Part shown: one piece after another, positions 12,120-25,831 of the stretch | Layout of the letters: every line of letters begins with the position of its first letter | Numbering within the stretch: the stretch's first letter is position 1 | Source: Megalobrama amblycephala | Lineage: Eukaryota > Chordata > Actinopteri > Cypriniformes > Xenocyprididae | DNA length: 64,000 nucleotides | Reading direction: 5' to 3' | Assembly: GCF_018812025.1 (NCBI RefSeq) | Contig: NC_063052.1 | Coordinates: 18,311,414-18,375,413, forward strand | Translations under genes and position numbers: made by a program | The notes under the pieces: generated by a model | Told to the model about the DNA's origin: nothing | What the model saw: only the letters and a program-made list of their open reading frames with translations | The model's database searches: none

Positions 12120-12335
12120 TGGGCATGTCATATAAGTCTTAAAAATAAAGGTTTTTTATTGGCATCTATGGTTCTACTAAGACATCCATGGAAACTTTCC
12201 ATTGTACCATGTTCTTGATAGCGAAAAAGGGCTCTTCAGATTATTAAAATGTCATTCTTTGAGGAACCAAAAATGGTTCTTCTATTGCATTGTTATGAAA
12301 AACCCCTTTTGCAATCTTTATTTTTTTTTTTAGAG
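12120..12335. repeat. MITE-like repeat with GGTTCTT/AAGAACC-type inverted blocks
   Basis: Contains AAAATAAAGGTTTTTTATTGG at the left and GCAATCTTTATTTTTTTTTT at the right, with GGTTCTACTAAG and AAATGGTTCTTCTATTGC inside. This resembles a common fish repeat built on GGTTCTT/AAGAACC. Boundaries and class are approximate. Confidence 0.4.
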
Positions 12336-12999
12336 TTAAAGAGGATGACAGCAATGATGGAAGATTGAAGCTATTATTCTTGTCTATTTGATCTATAAGC
12401 CAAACGCACATTACAGCAGATCCATTGGTTGCTGTAAACATTAGCATTCAAATTGAAAAGAAAGGAACAGATTTGTGACATTATAAATCTTTTTCCCCAA
12501 AACCCATAGAAAGAAATCCAACAATTTGCTCTTTTATTGGTCACATTCTTTTAAACAGGAGGCAGTCCAACTTTTTAAATTTTCTTTTATCTAACTCCAA
12601 AACTTTTATGTGAGACATTGTCAATGAGAGCCTTGTACAAATCCAATACTCCCTCTAATGACGCTGGTTTTCAAATAGTTTTGGTAGGCTGTAATAAATT
12701 GCATCAACATCTGTCTGAAATGGTCAGGCGCAATTCCGTCAAAACTAATTTAATATTAGAGAGTATGTTCAATCTAAAACAACACAAACGTAATTTCCCA
12801 ACATACATAAAGAGCCCATTCAATCTGTGACTGTACATAAGTGCACTAAAAACTGCTGTCAATTATTTCTCTTAAAGAAGTAAGAAAGTAAAAGCACACT
12901 CTCTAAGAGAGAAGAGAAATGCTTATAGGCCCCATTTAAAAAGTTAGGTTTCATAGGCAAACATTATCAAAAGAGAAAATTCCTAAAAATGTGTGGACA
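12336..12999. other. Intergenic, no gene recognised
   Basis: AT-rich DNA without repeat ends, coding signal or RNA gene that I can identify. Confidence 0.4.
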
Positions 13000-13865
13000 T
13001 TAAAGGGTTAATTCACGCAAAAATGAAAATTATGTCATTAATTACTCAACCTCAGACCTTCGTTCATCTTCGGAACACAAATTAAGATATTTTTGATAAA
13101 ATCCGATGGCTCAGCGAGGCCTGCATTGCCAGCAAGATAATTAACACTTTCAGATTCCCAGAAAACAGTTCATATATTTAAAACAGTTCATGTAATACAG
13201 TGGTTCAACCTTAATGTTATGAAGCGACAAGAATACTTTTTAAGCGCCAAAAAAACAAAATAACGACTTTATTCAACAATATCTAGTGATGGGTGATTTC
13301 AAAACACTGCTTCATGAAGCTTCTAAGCTTTACGAATCTTTTGTTTAGAATCAGTGGTTGGGAGCGTGTATCAAACTGCCAAAGTCACGCCCCCCCAGTG
13401 GTGAACAATTTAAATTTCAAAACACTTATGACGTAACGAATCCTCGTTTAATGAAATCACATGACTTTGGCAGTTTGATACACACTCCGAACCACTGATT
13501 CTAAACAAAAGATTCATAAAGCTTCGAAGCTTCATGAAGCAGTGTTTTGAAATCACCCATCACTAGATATTGTTGAATAAAGTCGATTTTTTTTTTTTTG
13601 GGTGCACAAAAAATATTCTCGTCGCTTCATAACATTAAGGTTGAACCACTGTAGTCACATGAACTGTTTTAAATATGTTTTTAGTAGCTTTCTGAGCATC
13701 TGAAAGTGTTAATTTTCTTGTTGTCAATGGAGGCCTCACTGAGCTATCAGATTTTATCAAAAATATCTTAATTTGTGTTCAGAAGATGAATGAAGGTCTT
13801 ACGGGTGTGGAACAACATTGAGTAATTAATGATAATTTTCATTATTTGGTGAACTAACCCTTTAA
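13000..13865. mobile_element. Palindromic TTAA MITE (866 bp)
   Basis: TTAAAGGGTTAATTCACGC at the left and GGTGAACTAACCCTTTAA at the right, with inverted arms meeting near 13430. Same family as 6761-7594. A second degenerate copy abuts it at 13866-14426. Confidence 0.85.
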
Positions 13866-14426
13866 CGCACTTGTTCACTAAAAAAAAAAAAAAAATTCTG
13901 TGATCTCTGTTTTGTCACAGAGATCCAATGCCACTCCAAACTCATGTGACTTTCTTTCCTCTGTGGAACACAAAATCAAATTTTGAGTAATGTACTGGCT
14001 TCTCTATTCCATGGAATCCCAATGGATGCACTGTAAATTCTAACAAGTTCAGTTTACTTTAAAATTTGGAAACTGACTGCCTTATTTTTCAAAACAAACT
14101 TGACCAGAAGTCATTATTCACTGATAATCTTTCTGAGACCGTAAAGAGTGACTCAAAAGAATAATTTGTTCATGAATCAGACATTGATTATGAATGCACC
14201 AGCGGTCTTTTCATCACAAGCTGTAGCATATGAAACCTGACAGACTCAGTTCTCTTTAACTTTCAGTATATTGAAAAATGTAGCCAATATGTTCTTAAAT
14301 TCTTCAAATATTCACCTTTTTATATAACACTTTTTGTGCTCCACAGAAATAATCATATGGGTTTGAAAACACATGAAGCAAGCAAATACTGACACAACTT
14401 CCATTTTTGGGTGAATTATTTCTTTA
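13866..14426. repeat. Degenerate foldback MITE abutting the previous element
   Basis: The left part (CACTCCAAACTCATGTGACT, then CTCTGTGGAACACAAAA) is answered by GTGCTCCACAGAAATAATCA, and the end TTTTTGGGTGAATTATTTCTTTA is a diverged family terminus. It may be one insertion beside another or a head-to-tail pair. Confidence 0.5.
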
Positions 14427-15442
14427 GCAGCCCACGTTGTTTGACTTTATGTAATGAAGGATTTTATGTAATAAAATTTTCTTGTAGCCCACTGTGATGA
14501 CAAAAGCACCTTGTCTCTAATGAGGTGAATCGTACTCTGCTAAAAATAGTTTTTTTCTCTTTTCCCTCAGGATGTTGTTGAAGCTGCTGGTACATTCCTT
14601 ACACACTTGGCCTGTCTGCATCATCATCCTTTTTTTTTTCCTTTCCACTTTCCCGTTCCCTCCTGTCTCAACGTGGATGGTTTTTGAGAAGCACTTTGTG
14701 TCCCATACCTGTGGTTTTGTGGTGTTCTGCTGTATCGTCTGGTAATGAGTAAAAGTTTAGACAGCTGATTCTTTTTCACGTTAAAATGTTTTCTATTTTT
14801 GTTCCCTTTCTTGAATCTGACTGTTTTTTTCCTCTGGCACCAGCATGGGATCTTATATTGGATGCATGATGCAATAAATACACTGAGGCTGACTGCTATA
14901 ATTCGCCGATGAGCTTTGCTAAAGGAAATGGGCCTTTGTTTAATCATGTATAAGAGAGCTCAATGTAGTTGTCAATGCTTGTTTGTATGAGGAACTAATG
15001 AAATGCACATGAGATTCAGAAGTCTGTGTCCTATTAATGTCTGATCTCTAGGGTTTGAGGATTAATTTTAAATTAACTGAAATGTCCTGTAATATTAAAT
15101 AACAAACTACAGTTCAATTAGAATGAAGTACTTTACATGTGCTTTAACATGTTAGTCAACACATCAAAATAAGTGTACTTCTTTAAAGTATGACAAAAGA
15201 TTATTAAAACATAATGACTTGAAATGTATGTACAGTTTACATGACTTAATGGTATAATGACTTAAACTGCATGTACAGTTTAAAAAAATATATATATATA
15301 TATATATATGTGCACACTCAATACAAATTATGGGCACTTTTTTCACAAGGAGATTCTGTTTAGTGTCAGAAATTGACTTGTTTGGTGTGAAAGCAGGTTT
15401 TTTTTTTTTCATTAGTGATCCACATCAGAATCTGCATGTAAA
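14427..15442. other. Intergenic, no gene recognised
   Basis: Contains a short (TA)n run at 15288-15310 and T-rich tracts. A TTTTCCCTCAGG near 14562 resembles a splice acceptor, but the sequence after it has no recognisable protein. Confidence 0.4.
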
Positions 15443-15934
15443 CACTGTAAAAAAGTAATACACTATATCTATTCCATAAAATTTTGGCAACAGATTACAA
15501 GCAATATTATTCCTTAAATGTCAACCATTTAAAACAAGTAAAATTTAAACAAAAATATCTGAATAACAGACAGATGTCAAAGATGAATTAATAATTCTTT
15601 CTTTTTTATTGCCAACATTGAAGACACCTGATGAACATTCTATGAAGTAAAATCACTGAAGGAAAGAGAAACACATGAATTAACAGAGGTTTAGATGTTG
15701 ATGTTGATTTTATTGAAAATGCCACCATTATGGTGATCGGTGTTTCACTTTTTATGTCAGTTTGTGGTTTTTGTAATGGTGCTTGCTAATTTTAATTTTA
15801 AATGGTTAACTTTTAAGGATTTAATTTAATTAATTCTAACTCAATTCTTATATGTTGAATTTAATTAATAATAATGCTTGTAATCTGTTGCCACAATTTT
15901 ATTGAGTAGATAGAGCATGTTACCTTTTACAGTG
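15443..15934. mobile_element. MITE with CACTGTAAAAAA inverted ends (492 bp)
   Basis: The left end CACTGTAAAAAAGTAATACA and the right end TACCTTTTACAGTG are inverted. Beyond them, TTTTGGCAACAGATTACAAGC is answered by GTAATCTGTTGCCACAATTTT, giving long imperfect arms. No ORF. The same family terminus occurs at 34562-35523. Confidence 0.65.
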
Positions 15935-16587
15935 AAGGTGGTCTGGGGTGCGATTTGCTATTGGCATGGAATCAATGCATCCTCGTGAACTTGTGTCCTG
16001 CTTTTTACAAAGGTGGAGATTTTACTGGCGACCCCCAACAAGAAAAGGAAAATAGAATGTTTAAATGTTCAATGTTCCACAAATTCCGGAACATCCTGTG
16101 CTTCCAGATTCCCTCAATGTCAATATTACCAATGAAAGATCTCCAGTCTGCAGCCCAGATGTGCCTCTCTAAAGCATCTATCTCACACAGACATTTGACC
16201 TTTTAAAGCTGCCACATGACTGATAAACCTAACTGCCATAAGAAACACCGAATGCATGAAAATCCACAGAGAATGCATGTACAGACACCTGTGAACCATT
16301 CCAGCCAACAGGTGGTCTAAACATCTAAACTAATAGTTGACCCCTGAGCTAAGGTCAAGGAACCATATGCAATCTTTTGTGAACCCTAAAGGAGACCCCT
16401 GTTCTTTAAATAGCAGTAAGAGTTCAGCAGCACCTGAAATGTGTTTAGGAACGAGGTTAAAGTCATCATGAAACATTGATATTCAACAAGAAAAATGGTT
16501 CTGGGGCATCTCCACATGCTAACAGCCCAGTGCTAATGCTTCTTTTTCAAATTCACAATTTGCTCTTACTTTTGTAAACTTTATCAC

Positions 16588-17430
<843 letters not shown>

Positions 17431-17639
17431 TATAAGGAAAGTGCAATTACCTACAGTACAACATCAATGACTAAATAACTAATTGGTTTTATTATAGTAA
17501 TTGGTTAAATTTATATTCCCAACAATTATCATGCACAATAACACCACAATTGTTTATTACCACAGTAAAATTTGATTTCAAGTTGACTTTAACTTCAGAG
17601 AACCTGAGGGTAAAACCCAAACTTTCAAAAACTATAATT

Positions 17640-17850
17640 TTCAAAAGACTATACTTCCAATCATCTAAACTAGCCTGGTCAGGCTGGTCTTTTTGAGGGG
17701 TTTTTGTACTTTTGAGCTGATCAGGCTGGGACACCATTCTGGTGGATGAGCTAGACCTGCTAAAGACCATGCTTGGCCGGGCTGGGAGGCCATCTTAACC
17801 AGTTTCTTGTTTAAGCAATTTTTTTTTTTTTTTTCCAGCAGGGTATTTAT
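17640..17850. repeat. Short inverted-repeat element (GCCTGGTCAGGCTGG type)
   Basis: Contains CTAGCCTGGTCAGGCTGG, GATCAGGCTGGGACACC, GGCCGGGCTGGGAGGCCATC and a T16 run before CCAGCAGGGT. This is a common fish MITE-like layout. Boundaries approximate. Confidence 0.4.
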
Positions 17851-19950
17851 TACAATAAATAAATAGACTTGAAAGGCAGGCTACCTGACAGCAGGTGGTT
17901 TTATTCATATGACATCATGAACTGTATTTGCTGGTCTAGCTGATTTTGACCAATGTGCTAAAGCAAGAGTAATGGAAATGTTTCCTGTCTTATGCAACAG
18001 ACTCCTCGGATTTCAAATTGAATCAGTGTGTTGACAGCTCTGGTGATAGATTAACTACAGTAGTTCGCATTTAGCATTTTTGTGCCTAAGACTAAGACTA
18101 TAAGACTATATGTCTCAATACTTTTGTACTATTATATGCTATTTTGTAAAAGTAGTGTATTGACAGTGAAAATTCCAAAATGAAGAAGTGCATTTTAAAT
18201 ACCCTGATGATGCACATAATTAACCAAAAAAAAAGGAAAAGGAAAGTTGGACACTTCATGCACTCACCGGTCGCAGCTTTCCTTCCGTAGTGGATGTGGA
18301 GGGGCTTTCAGATTCTGATATGACAAAATAACATTATAAAATTAGACTGTTGAGTATATAGTGCATAGTGTATAATATGTCAAGTGGGACACGACTTATG
18401 GGTGGTTTATATAAGAGGGTGAAAGTTCACTGTAATGAAAATGAATCGCTCAGAATTTCATAAGTATGCTTAGTACGTAATTAAAAACATTTACTTTATA
18501 AGCATCCTGAAAACCATTACCATGTGCTAATTACAAACATCGAGGTGATTAATGTCAAACTAAGCTGATTTCTTGCTGTTCATTCGGCATGTGTTCAGCT
18601 CTCCCACACAACATTACGCTTTACGTGGGAGGTAAGGGAGAGATATGCAGCACTGCTGTTTCAAAATTATATACTCCATGAAATATTGAGTTAAAGATTT
18701 GTGCTTCTATCCCAGAATGGAACTCCACCAAAGCTCCGGGGTGGTCTAATGTCTCATCCCAAACTTGTGTATTTTCAGAGGCAAAAAACTATATCCAACG
18801 TCAGTATCAGCCCGACTGTGGTTTGACTGTTCATTTTCCCTGTCATTATCATACTGGACTCTATTTGTGAGCTATTTTCTGAACAGAGGTCTGCATTTGC
18901 TGTATTGAGGAAGATTCATTTTTATTAGTGGTGGAAGGGTTACGTACACATTTTAAGGGTGGTTTTGGGGAATTCAAAATAAATTATACACTAATATGTC
19001 TAAGCGTTGCTGACGTGGAGCTGTGATGGGTCAAACAGGACTGTTCATTCCATTCTGAGACAAATGCACAACAGTTATGTGAGTTATGTTTGTGGAAACT
19101 TTTTACTTGAAGAACTGATGACATAACAGCACTGCTGTGAGATCCCTGGGGGTTGTATTTATGAAAAATCTGGCTGCGAAAGAGCATTTTCAGTTGCAGA
19201 CTGGAAAATCACTCAGGTTAGACTGTATATAATGACAACTTGAACAGTTGTAAAGACTTTTTAAAACACTGTGCTTTTCTCATGCTAATGGTGTTGTTAC
19301 TTCCTCTGCTTTTGAGGATGAGTGGCTGTGCTCACCGAATTTTATGATCTTCAGCAATACAGCTTCCAAATGCTTATCAACGTCTCTGTCTCATGACTCC
19401 TTCATCCTCATCCGTCCACAGTCACCCTCCTCTTCATTTGCCTTGTGCCTGGTCAACCATCAAACCAAATCTGAAAGCTATGAGGGCATATTCAATATAA
19501 CAAACAGTGTAAGCCCCAGCATCTGCTGCTGTTAGCTGACCCTGTGAAATGACCTGGTAAAAAGGCTAGAATAACAGACACAGGCAGGTAGAACATTTAT
19601 GGGTGCTTGAGGTCTGTTTCCTGGAAATGAGTCTTCTGCTGTGTTTTTTCTGCAAACTTTTATTATTATTCATTATTCAGCTGTTTAATAAAGGCAAGAT
19701 GTCTCTGACATTTACAAAAAAATAAAACAATTGTAAATTGTAAATACTCTGGTTAGTTTGCTTGTGTGAATCTGTATAATCAAGTATATAGTAACTAAAT
19801 GTGTGAATTTTTTTGGAGAAAAAAAAAGTATAGTGAGTGGTATTTTGTTAAAATTTTGCTATGGTTTTAAGCATGTTGCTATACAATTGCTAGTGTTTTC
19901 TTGGTGGTCTATCTAATAAACTAGACTAAGGTATTTTAATGTTTTCAGAA
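17851..19950. other. Intergenic; one exon-like 47-nt segment, otherwise nothing seen
   Basis: No gene recognised. A minus-strand 47-nt segment at 18268-18314 is flanked by a good donor (GTGAGT) and an acceptor-like CATATCAG; see findings. ORFs such as 19344-19535 lack any recognisable domain. Confidence 0.4.
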
Positions 19951-20727
19951 TTAAAGGGTTAGTTTGAACACTAAAACACTGCTTTGAAGCTTTACAAATC
20001 TTTTGTTTCGAATCAGTGGTTCAGATCGCGTATCAAACTGCCAAAGTGACATGAACTATTGAAATTTCAAAACACTTATGATGTAACGAAGCCTCGTTTA
20101 CTGAAATCATGTGACTTTGGTTCTCTGAACCACTGATTCGAAATGATCCGTAAAGCTTCAAAGCAGTGTTTTTGAAATCGGCCATCACTAGATATTGTTT
20201 AAAAGTCGTTATTTTGTTTTTTTTAGCACACAAAAAGTATTCTCGTCGCTTTATAATATTAAGGCTGAACCACTGTACTGATCCACTGTTGATCCACTAT
20301 CACATAAACTTTTAAAGGTGCTATAGAATCAAAAATTGAGGGAGCGTGAGATTTAAAGGGGCCGCAGCCTGAATCGGTGCATAGTTAATGATGCCCCAAA
20401 ATAGGCAGTTAAAAAAATTCATTTAAAAAAATCTATGGGGTATTTTGAGCTGAAACTTCACAGACATATTCAGGGGACACGTTAGACTTATATTACATCT
20501 TGTGAAAGAACGTTCTAGGGTACCTTTAAATGTCTTTAGTACCTTTCTGGGCATCTGAAAGTGTTCATTATCTTGCTGTCAATGGAGGCCTCAGTGAACT
20601 ATCGGATTTGATCAAAAATATCTTAATTTGTGTTCCGAAGATGAACGAAGGTCTTACAGGTGTGGAACGACATGAGGATGAGTAATAAATGACAAAATTT
20701 TCATTTTTGGGTGAACTAACCCTTTAA
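19951..20727. mobile_element. Rearranged TTAA palindromic MITE with a nested element
   Basis: Ends TTAAAGGGTTAG and GGTGAACTAACCCTTTAA. The left arm is mostly deleted: the CCGTAAGACC and CATATTTAAAACAG blocks are missing. The right arm is intact apart from an insertion at 20312-20529. Confidence 0.75.
20312..20529. mobile_element. Nested TTAA MITE of a second family (about 218 bp)
   Basis: Starts TTAAAGGTGCTATAGAATC and ends GTTCTAGGGTACCTTTAA. It interrupts the ATATGTCTTTAG region of the host element, which is continuous in other copies, so it is younger than its host. Confidence 0.65.
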
Positions 20728-21473
20728 ATATATCTCAAAATTATACAATATTTGCTACCGTACTGTAATATATAATGACAGTGAATTTTTCTTTTCTCAA
20801 AAGCAGAGAAAGAAATAAAAACAACCAAATCAGCTCTAACTTTTCAGCTGGGAATTACATTGTTCATTCACTGTTGAACACTGTACTAAAATTAGCCATT
20901 GTGATTGGCTAAAGCTCAATGGAAATGGGATCCAGAGAAATGCACAGCTGGAAGGACAATTTAAGCGTGCACAGAGCTGCATGAATGGATCAGAACGAGG
21001 ACATTTGCATCGGAAAAATCACGGTGAGGCAAAGGAAAGCAGCTTTTACTTGGTGCCACAGGTGAAGGTTGAAAATAGATATTATGTTAGAAGTTCAATT
21101 TGCAGACATCAAAATCATTCTGACTTTACTTCAGATAACAGACAATTTTTGCTTTGGTACTCAAAAGCAACAGTTTCACAAAGTCACAATTTGGTCAACA
21201 TGACCAAATGCAATTATCAACATGTTTTCTTATGAAATATAATCTGATATATTTCTGAGTAAAACAGGATATTATATGAAAGAAATGTAGGCAGGGAAAG
21301 GTCATTACAAACACCATAACAAACAGCAAAAGTTTTTTCAAATGCAAAGTTTTCACATTTTAATGTAAAATTATGAGAAAAAACACTTTTTTCCCTTTGG
21401 AATAATGTGTACTGATGAATATGTATTAAGTATATAGTGGTGACTTTTCATTTCATGTTGATTGTAATTAGTG
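20728..21473. other. Intergenic, no gene recognised
   Basis: AT-rich. The ORF at 20981-21235 has no recognisable domain. No repeat ends seen. Confidence 0.4.
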
Positions 21474-21937
21474 AAGTTAATAACCGTAATTTCGGGAGGA
21501 GTACACCCATCTAATCTTCCAATTAATACCAAGGTATAAAACCAGCATCTTTCCTCTTCCTGTTGTTAGTTCTTTCAGCACCCCCCCCCCCCCTTTCCTC
21601 CTTTTTGTACCATTTTGCCTGTTATAGGGGGGCAATCGGAGCTCGAGTAGAATATCTTCTCTGAGCCCCTCTATAGCAGACAGCAAGCCAAATCTGTTTA
21701 CCACTTACGCTAAGATTATATGGGCACACTCGTGAGTTATTGTAATGTCTCTAAGTTCTTATTTAACCCCCAACTGAGACAATTGTTCACAAAGTAAAAA
21801 GCCCAAGGGTTGTGCTTCGGTTATCCCCAGGATTGTGCTTTAACTGTGAGATCATATGTAACTCATGCTGCTTTTTCAATAAACTTATGGTTTCTTGGCA
21901 CGCCAGGCTAAGGGAAGATCTTTAGGGTGGGATACAA
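21474..21937 (+). mobile_element. Solo-LTR-like sequence (copy 2)
   Basis: Runs from a GTAATTTCGGGAGGAG start through GGTATAAAACCAGC (TATA), a C13 tract, GAGCTCGAG, GACAGCAAGCCAAAT and AATAAACTTATGG (poly(A) signal at about 21879) to GGGTGGGATACA. Block order matches 7696-8040. No internal gag/pol region or second LTR is present. Exact ends and target duplication are unclear. Confidence 0.5.
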
Positions 21938-23149
21938 ATATATTATGATGTCTCGAAATCCCACCATAGTTCTGAATAACATAATGAACTGTCTTGTTGG
22001 TCTCAGTCATTGCAATGTACCAACTAGAAAAACATGTGGTCTTGAATTTGCATCCTTGGCTGCAGTTTTAAAAGACCTCTCTCTGTTTGTACAGTTTTAT
22101 AAGACCTCCTTCTCACTGCTGGATATGAGATAGATATGAGAACATTCGGACGTCTGTGTCAACTCGAAACTCTTGTTATCATCTTTATCAGTCTAGCATC
22201 AGCGGTGAATGGCTAAAAGATGTGGTAGCTGTTTTCATGGCCAGAGCAAAGCTAAAACATCCTGCACGGGCACACAATCACTGCCATTGTGTTTGCGTGG
22301 ACGATGTGCATTTTGACAAAGACAAACTGAGCTAATAAAAAATACAAGAAGAAAAAAGCATCAAGGAATGTTCTTCAGTGCAGCCGCGCTTCACGTTCAC
22401 GGCAGGAAAAGCCAGTCAAACCACAGGAATGCAAAGCACTGCAGCAGACATGGTTTTCCACAAGCCTGTCTGTGTATGTGTGTGTGTGTGTGTGTGTGTG
22501 CGTATGTGTATGTGTGTGAGAAAGAAAGAGTGAGACAGGGGGGAAAAAATTAGGAACTGTTGTGGTGAATACACTGTATGTACAGCACCAGAGGTGACAG
22601 AAAGGTTGTGCTGGACAAATCAGTCTTCAAATGATAACTCTGAGACATTTAAGTCAAGATAGTCAGTGTTTTAAGTGACGTGCATGATTCAAACACACAA
22701 AGAAACAAGAAAACATCAATTGCAACTCACATGTCTTTTAACGATTTTTACTCCAGTGGAAAATTTACCATCACGTATTTCTCTTTTCAAAACTCATGTG
22801 TTAACACAAATTTGGATTTAAGGAACAAAATCACAATGACTGGTTAGTTTAATCAAGCAATAGAAATATATGAGTGACTTCAAAGCATTGATTTATCCTA
22901 TATCTTTGGAGGAAATAAGAACTGAGAGAGCAACTGAGTTACTATTACCATTCATCATCTTACACAACCCTATAGCTAGAGAAAATATTCTACATCAATC
23001 ACTGTACTTTATTACAGACATATTCTCAACAGGCATTTACTATCCCATTTGGTAACCCTATATGAGGAAAGTTATAAAACACCCAAGACAAACTAGCCTT
23101 TGCTCTATTGGTAAACAGCAAGAGCATTTGGTTTAGTTAGGCACTGGTG
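21938..23149. other. Intergenic with a (TG)n microsatellite
   Basis: A (TG)n/(GTAT) run lies at about 22473-22520. No gene or repeat boundary otherwise. Confidence 0.4.
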
Positions 23150-23850
23150 GTGCAGACCCACAGGGTAGTTGTTCAGAATAGAGGGTTGTTTTGACTGCTC
23201 CATGCTGGCAGGGACTATTCCGTCCCCAGAGGTTTGACTTGGAAAGACTCTTGCACGGAAATACCTCTGGCACAGCCCAGGCTGACTCTGGGGTGGGTCT
23301 CCATTGAGCCGAACGGATGAAATGTTGCACCAGGGCTGGAGGCTGAAAGTGGGGGGGAGGCTAGGGTATATCGGCTGGGGTAGAAAGGGTAGAGGCGGTG
23401 GACAGCGAGTGTTCAGAGAGATGACAGCCATCAAGGATGAAAGCAAGGGAATTTTTTCCTTCCAAACTAAATCCCACAGGTGCTCAGCAGTGGCTGAGGT
23501 GGCATATCACATTGCCCTGGTTCTCTCCAGCGCCCAATAACCCGTCTCACTGTTTCCCCCCAAAGTGCGTTCACACATTCCAGACAGGAGAGGCCCTTGA
23601 AGGCCTTCCAGCTTCAACATTCGGCCTGTCTGGAAGGAATTAAGGGGTGGGGGAGGTGGACGAGATGGTCGGACCAATTTTCCCAGAGTCAGGGAGACAC
23701 ACCCCATCAGAATTAAGTTCTTCTGTCGTTACCATCTCTCCCTGTTCCACCTTCATGACCAATCCCTTGTTCTTAAGAAGCACAACTCTCTCAAAATGAG
23801 GAGGACGTATTTCCACACTAGATCTTATGTCAAACATAGCAGTCATTTAG
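23150..23850. other. GC-richer block, possible regulatory DNA
   Basis: Stands out from AT-rich surroundings, with many short ORFs on both strands (for example 23105-23446 minus, 23304-23540 plus) that share no domain. It carries a CATTCC core at about 23576 and a GGAATT at 23636, which resemble TEAD-type sites. Function is inference only. Confidence 0.3.
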
Positions 23851-23994
23851 ATGCCATCAGTATTACAGGGACAACCCTAGTATGTTTTTAAATTATACCA
23901 ACCAAAAACATAGAAAAGATGTAATTATTAATCCAATTTGGCAGTGTTGTCGAAAGGTACCTTGCATTGTAGAAAGCCAAAACAACACTCACTG

Positions 23995-24729
23995 TTAAAG
24001 GGTTAGTTCACCCAAAAATGAAAATCATGTCATTTATTACTCACCCTCATGTCGTTCTACACCCGTAAGACCTTCGTTCATCTTCGGAACACAAATTATG
24101 ATATTTTTGATAAAAAATCCAATGGCTCAGTGAGGCCTCTATTGCTAGCAATTTCACTGAACCTCTCAAGATCCAGAAAGGTACTAAAGACATATTTAAA
24201 ACAGTTCATGTGAATACAGTGGTTCAACCTTAATCAAAAAAACAAAATAACTTTTCAACAATCTCTAGTGATGGCCAATTTCAAAACACTGCTTTGAAGC
24301 TTTACGAATCTTTTGTTTCGAATCAGTGTTTTGGATCGCTTAAACGAAGCCTTGTTTACTGAAATCACGTGACTTTGGTGCTTCGAACCACTGATTCGAA
24401 ACAAAAGATTCGTATAGCTTCAAAGCAGTGTTTTGAAATCGGCCATCACTAGATATTGTTGAAAAGTCGTTATTTTTATTTTTTTGGTGCACAAAAAGTA
24501 TCTTCGTCTGAACTCACATCTACTGTTTTAAATATGTCTTTAGTACCTTTCTGGATCTTGAGAGGTTCAGTGACATTGCTGGCAATAGATGCCTCACTGA
24601 GCCATTGGATTTCATCAAAAATAGCATAATTGTGTTCTGAAGATGAACGAAGGTCTTGTGGGTTTAGAACGACATGAGGGTGAGTAATAAATGACATAAT
24701 TTTCATTTTTGGGTGAACTAACACTTTAA
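23995..24729. mobile_element. Palindromic TTAA MITE (735 bp)
   Basis: TTAAAGGGTTAGTTCACCC at the left and GGTGAACTAACACTTTAA at the right. Arms invert around about 24360, near GAAATCACGTGACTTTGG. Same family as 6761-7594. Confidence 0.85.
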
Positions 24730-25423
24730 CACTGTATTGTGTTGATGTACTATTGCATATACATTTATAAGGTGTTAGTATGTGACTCTGGTTGTAGCCT
24801 AATGATTAAAGGAATGCTGGAAGACCTCTTAACCTTCTCCATTCTGATGCTTCTCCCAAGACTTCCTTTGCATCAAGGGCCAAAATATCAGGCGCCCATG
24901 CCAGCTGGCCCTCGATCAATCAAAGTGACTGCCAGATCAGATGAAGCACATTTAATGCTTTTCAGAAACATCTTCAAGATTAATGGGTTTCTTCTCCATG
25001 TTAATGGCCCAGCTCTCTGAGAGCTTTCCAAAGGAACTGGGCTGCTCTAGTATTTTCTGGGTGAGGTCTACAGAGGAGTTGACATAAGCAGTGAGGAGCC
25101 GGGGTGGTGCTGTACAACTGCCAGAATATTGACACAGACCTTGTACTGAAAGTTAACACTGATGTTATTTGAAAAACGTGAGCACTGGGTGTCGGCATCT
25201 GGAAACAAAGGAAAAAAGGCCATAAAGCACAGTATTGTCTCCAAGCATGAGTATATCAAGTACATCAAAGCAAACAAGACTGACCACTGCATGGGAACAA
25301 GCTTGGTGGATAACTAAGGTGGTTTCAGCATGGCTGCCTTAAACCGAAAGTATGGTTCATTTGTCCATTTGAGTCGTCTGCACACATGCCTGGAATAAAC
25401 TGCGGGTCCACTAGATGGCACTA
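24730..25423. other. Intergenic, no gene recognised
   Basis: ORFs such as 24739-25020 (plus) have no recognisable domain. No repeat ends seen. Confidence 0.4.
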
Positions 25424-25770
25424 GATGGTTCGGTTCGGCATGGCTCGGCTCGCACTTTTGGTTTGCTTTTCCACTGCAGTTTAGTACCACTTCAAAGTGG
25501 GTGGGATTATAGACTGATCATTATAGTTGCGGCGCCTTTACTGCCGTGGATCTGCTCCTCGGCTACCAACGAGTCTGCCATTATGATACAGCCATTTCTT
25601 TTTTCAAGTTGCGTGCAATGGTCGTTTAAAGCAAGTTGTTTAAAAAAAGTCACACAAACAAATTATACTACGGTGGCTGTTACTGACTATTTAAATTTTG
25701 TGGGTTTGGTAGCATTGAACCTTACTGAGCCGTACCGAACCATACCATGCAGTGGAAGAGCGCCATAGGT
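25424..25770. repeat. Putative MITE with GGTTCGGT.../ACCGAACC ends
   Basis: Left GGTTCGGTTCGGCATGGCTC and right GAGCCGTACCGAACCATACC are inverted, and both flanks have a TTCCACTGCA/TGCAGTGGAA pair. The ORF at 25415-25768 lies within it and is not considered real. Confidence 0.5.
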
Positions 25771-25831
25771 AAGAGTTTAAAAGTAAAAATGATCATAGGC
25801 CTTATAAATACCATCAGTATCAGTATCCTGC

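Noticed and set aside
14624..14947. 107-codon minus-strand ORF
   Set aside because: Lys-rich because of T-runs on the plus strand; no domain.
25415..25768. 117-codon plus-strand ORF
   Set aside because: Coincides with an inverted-repeat element and matches no family.
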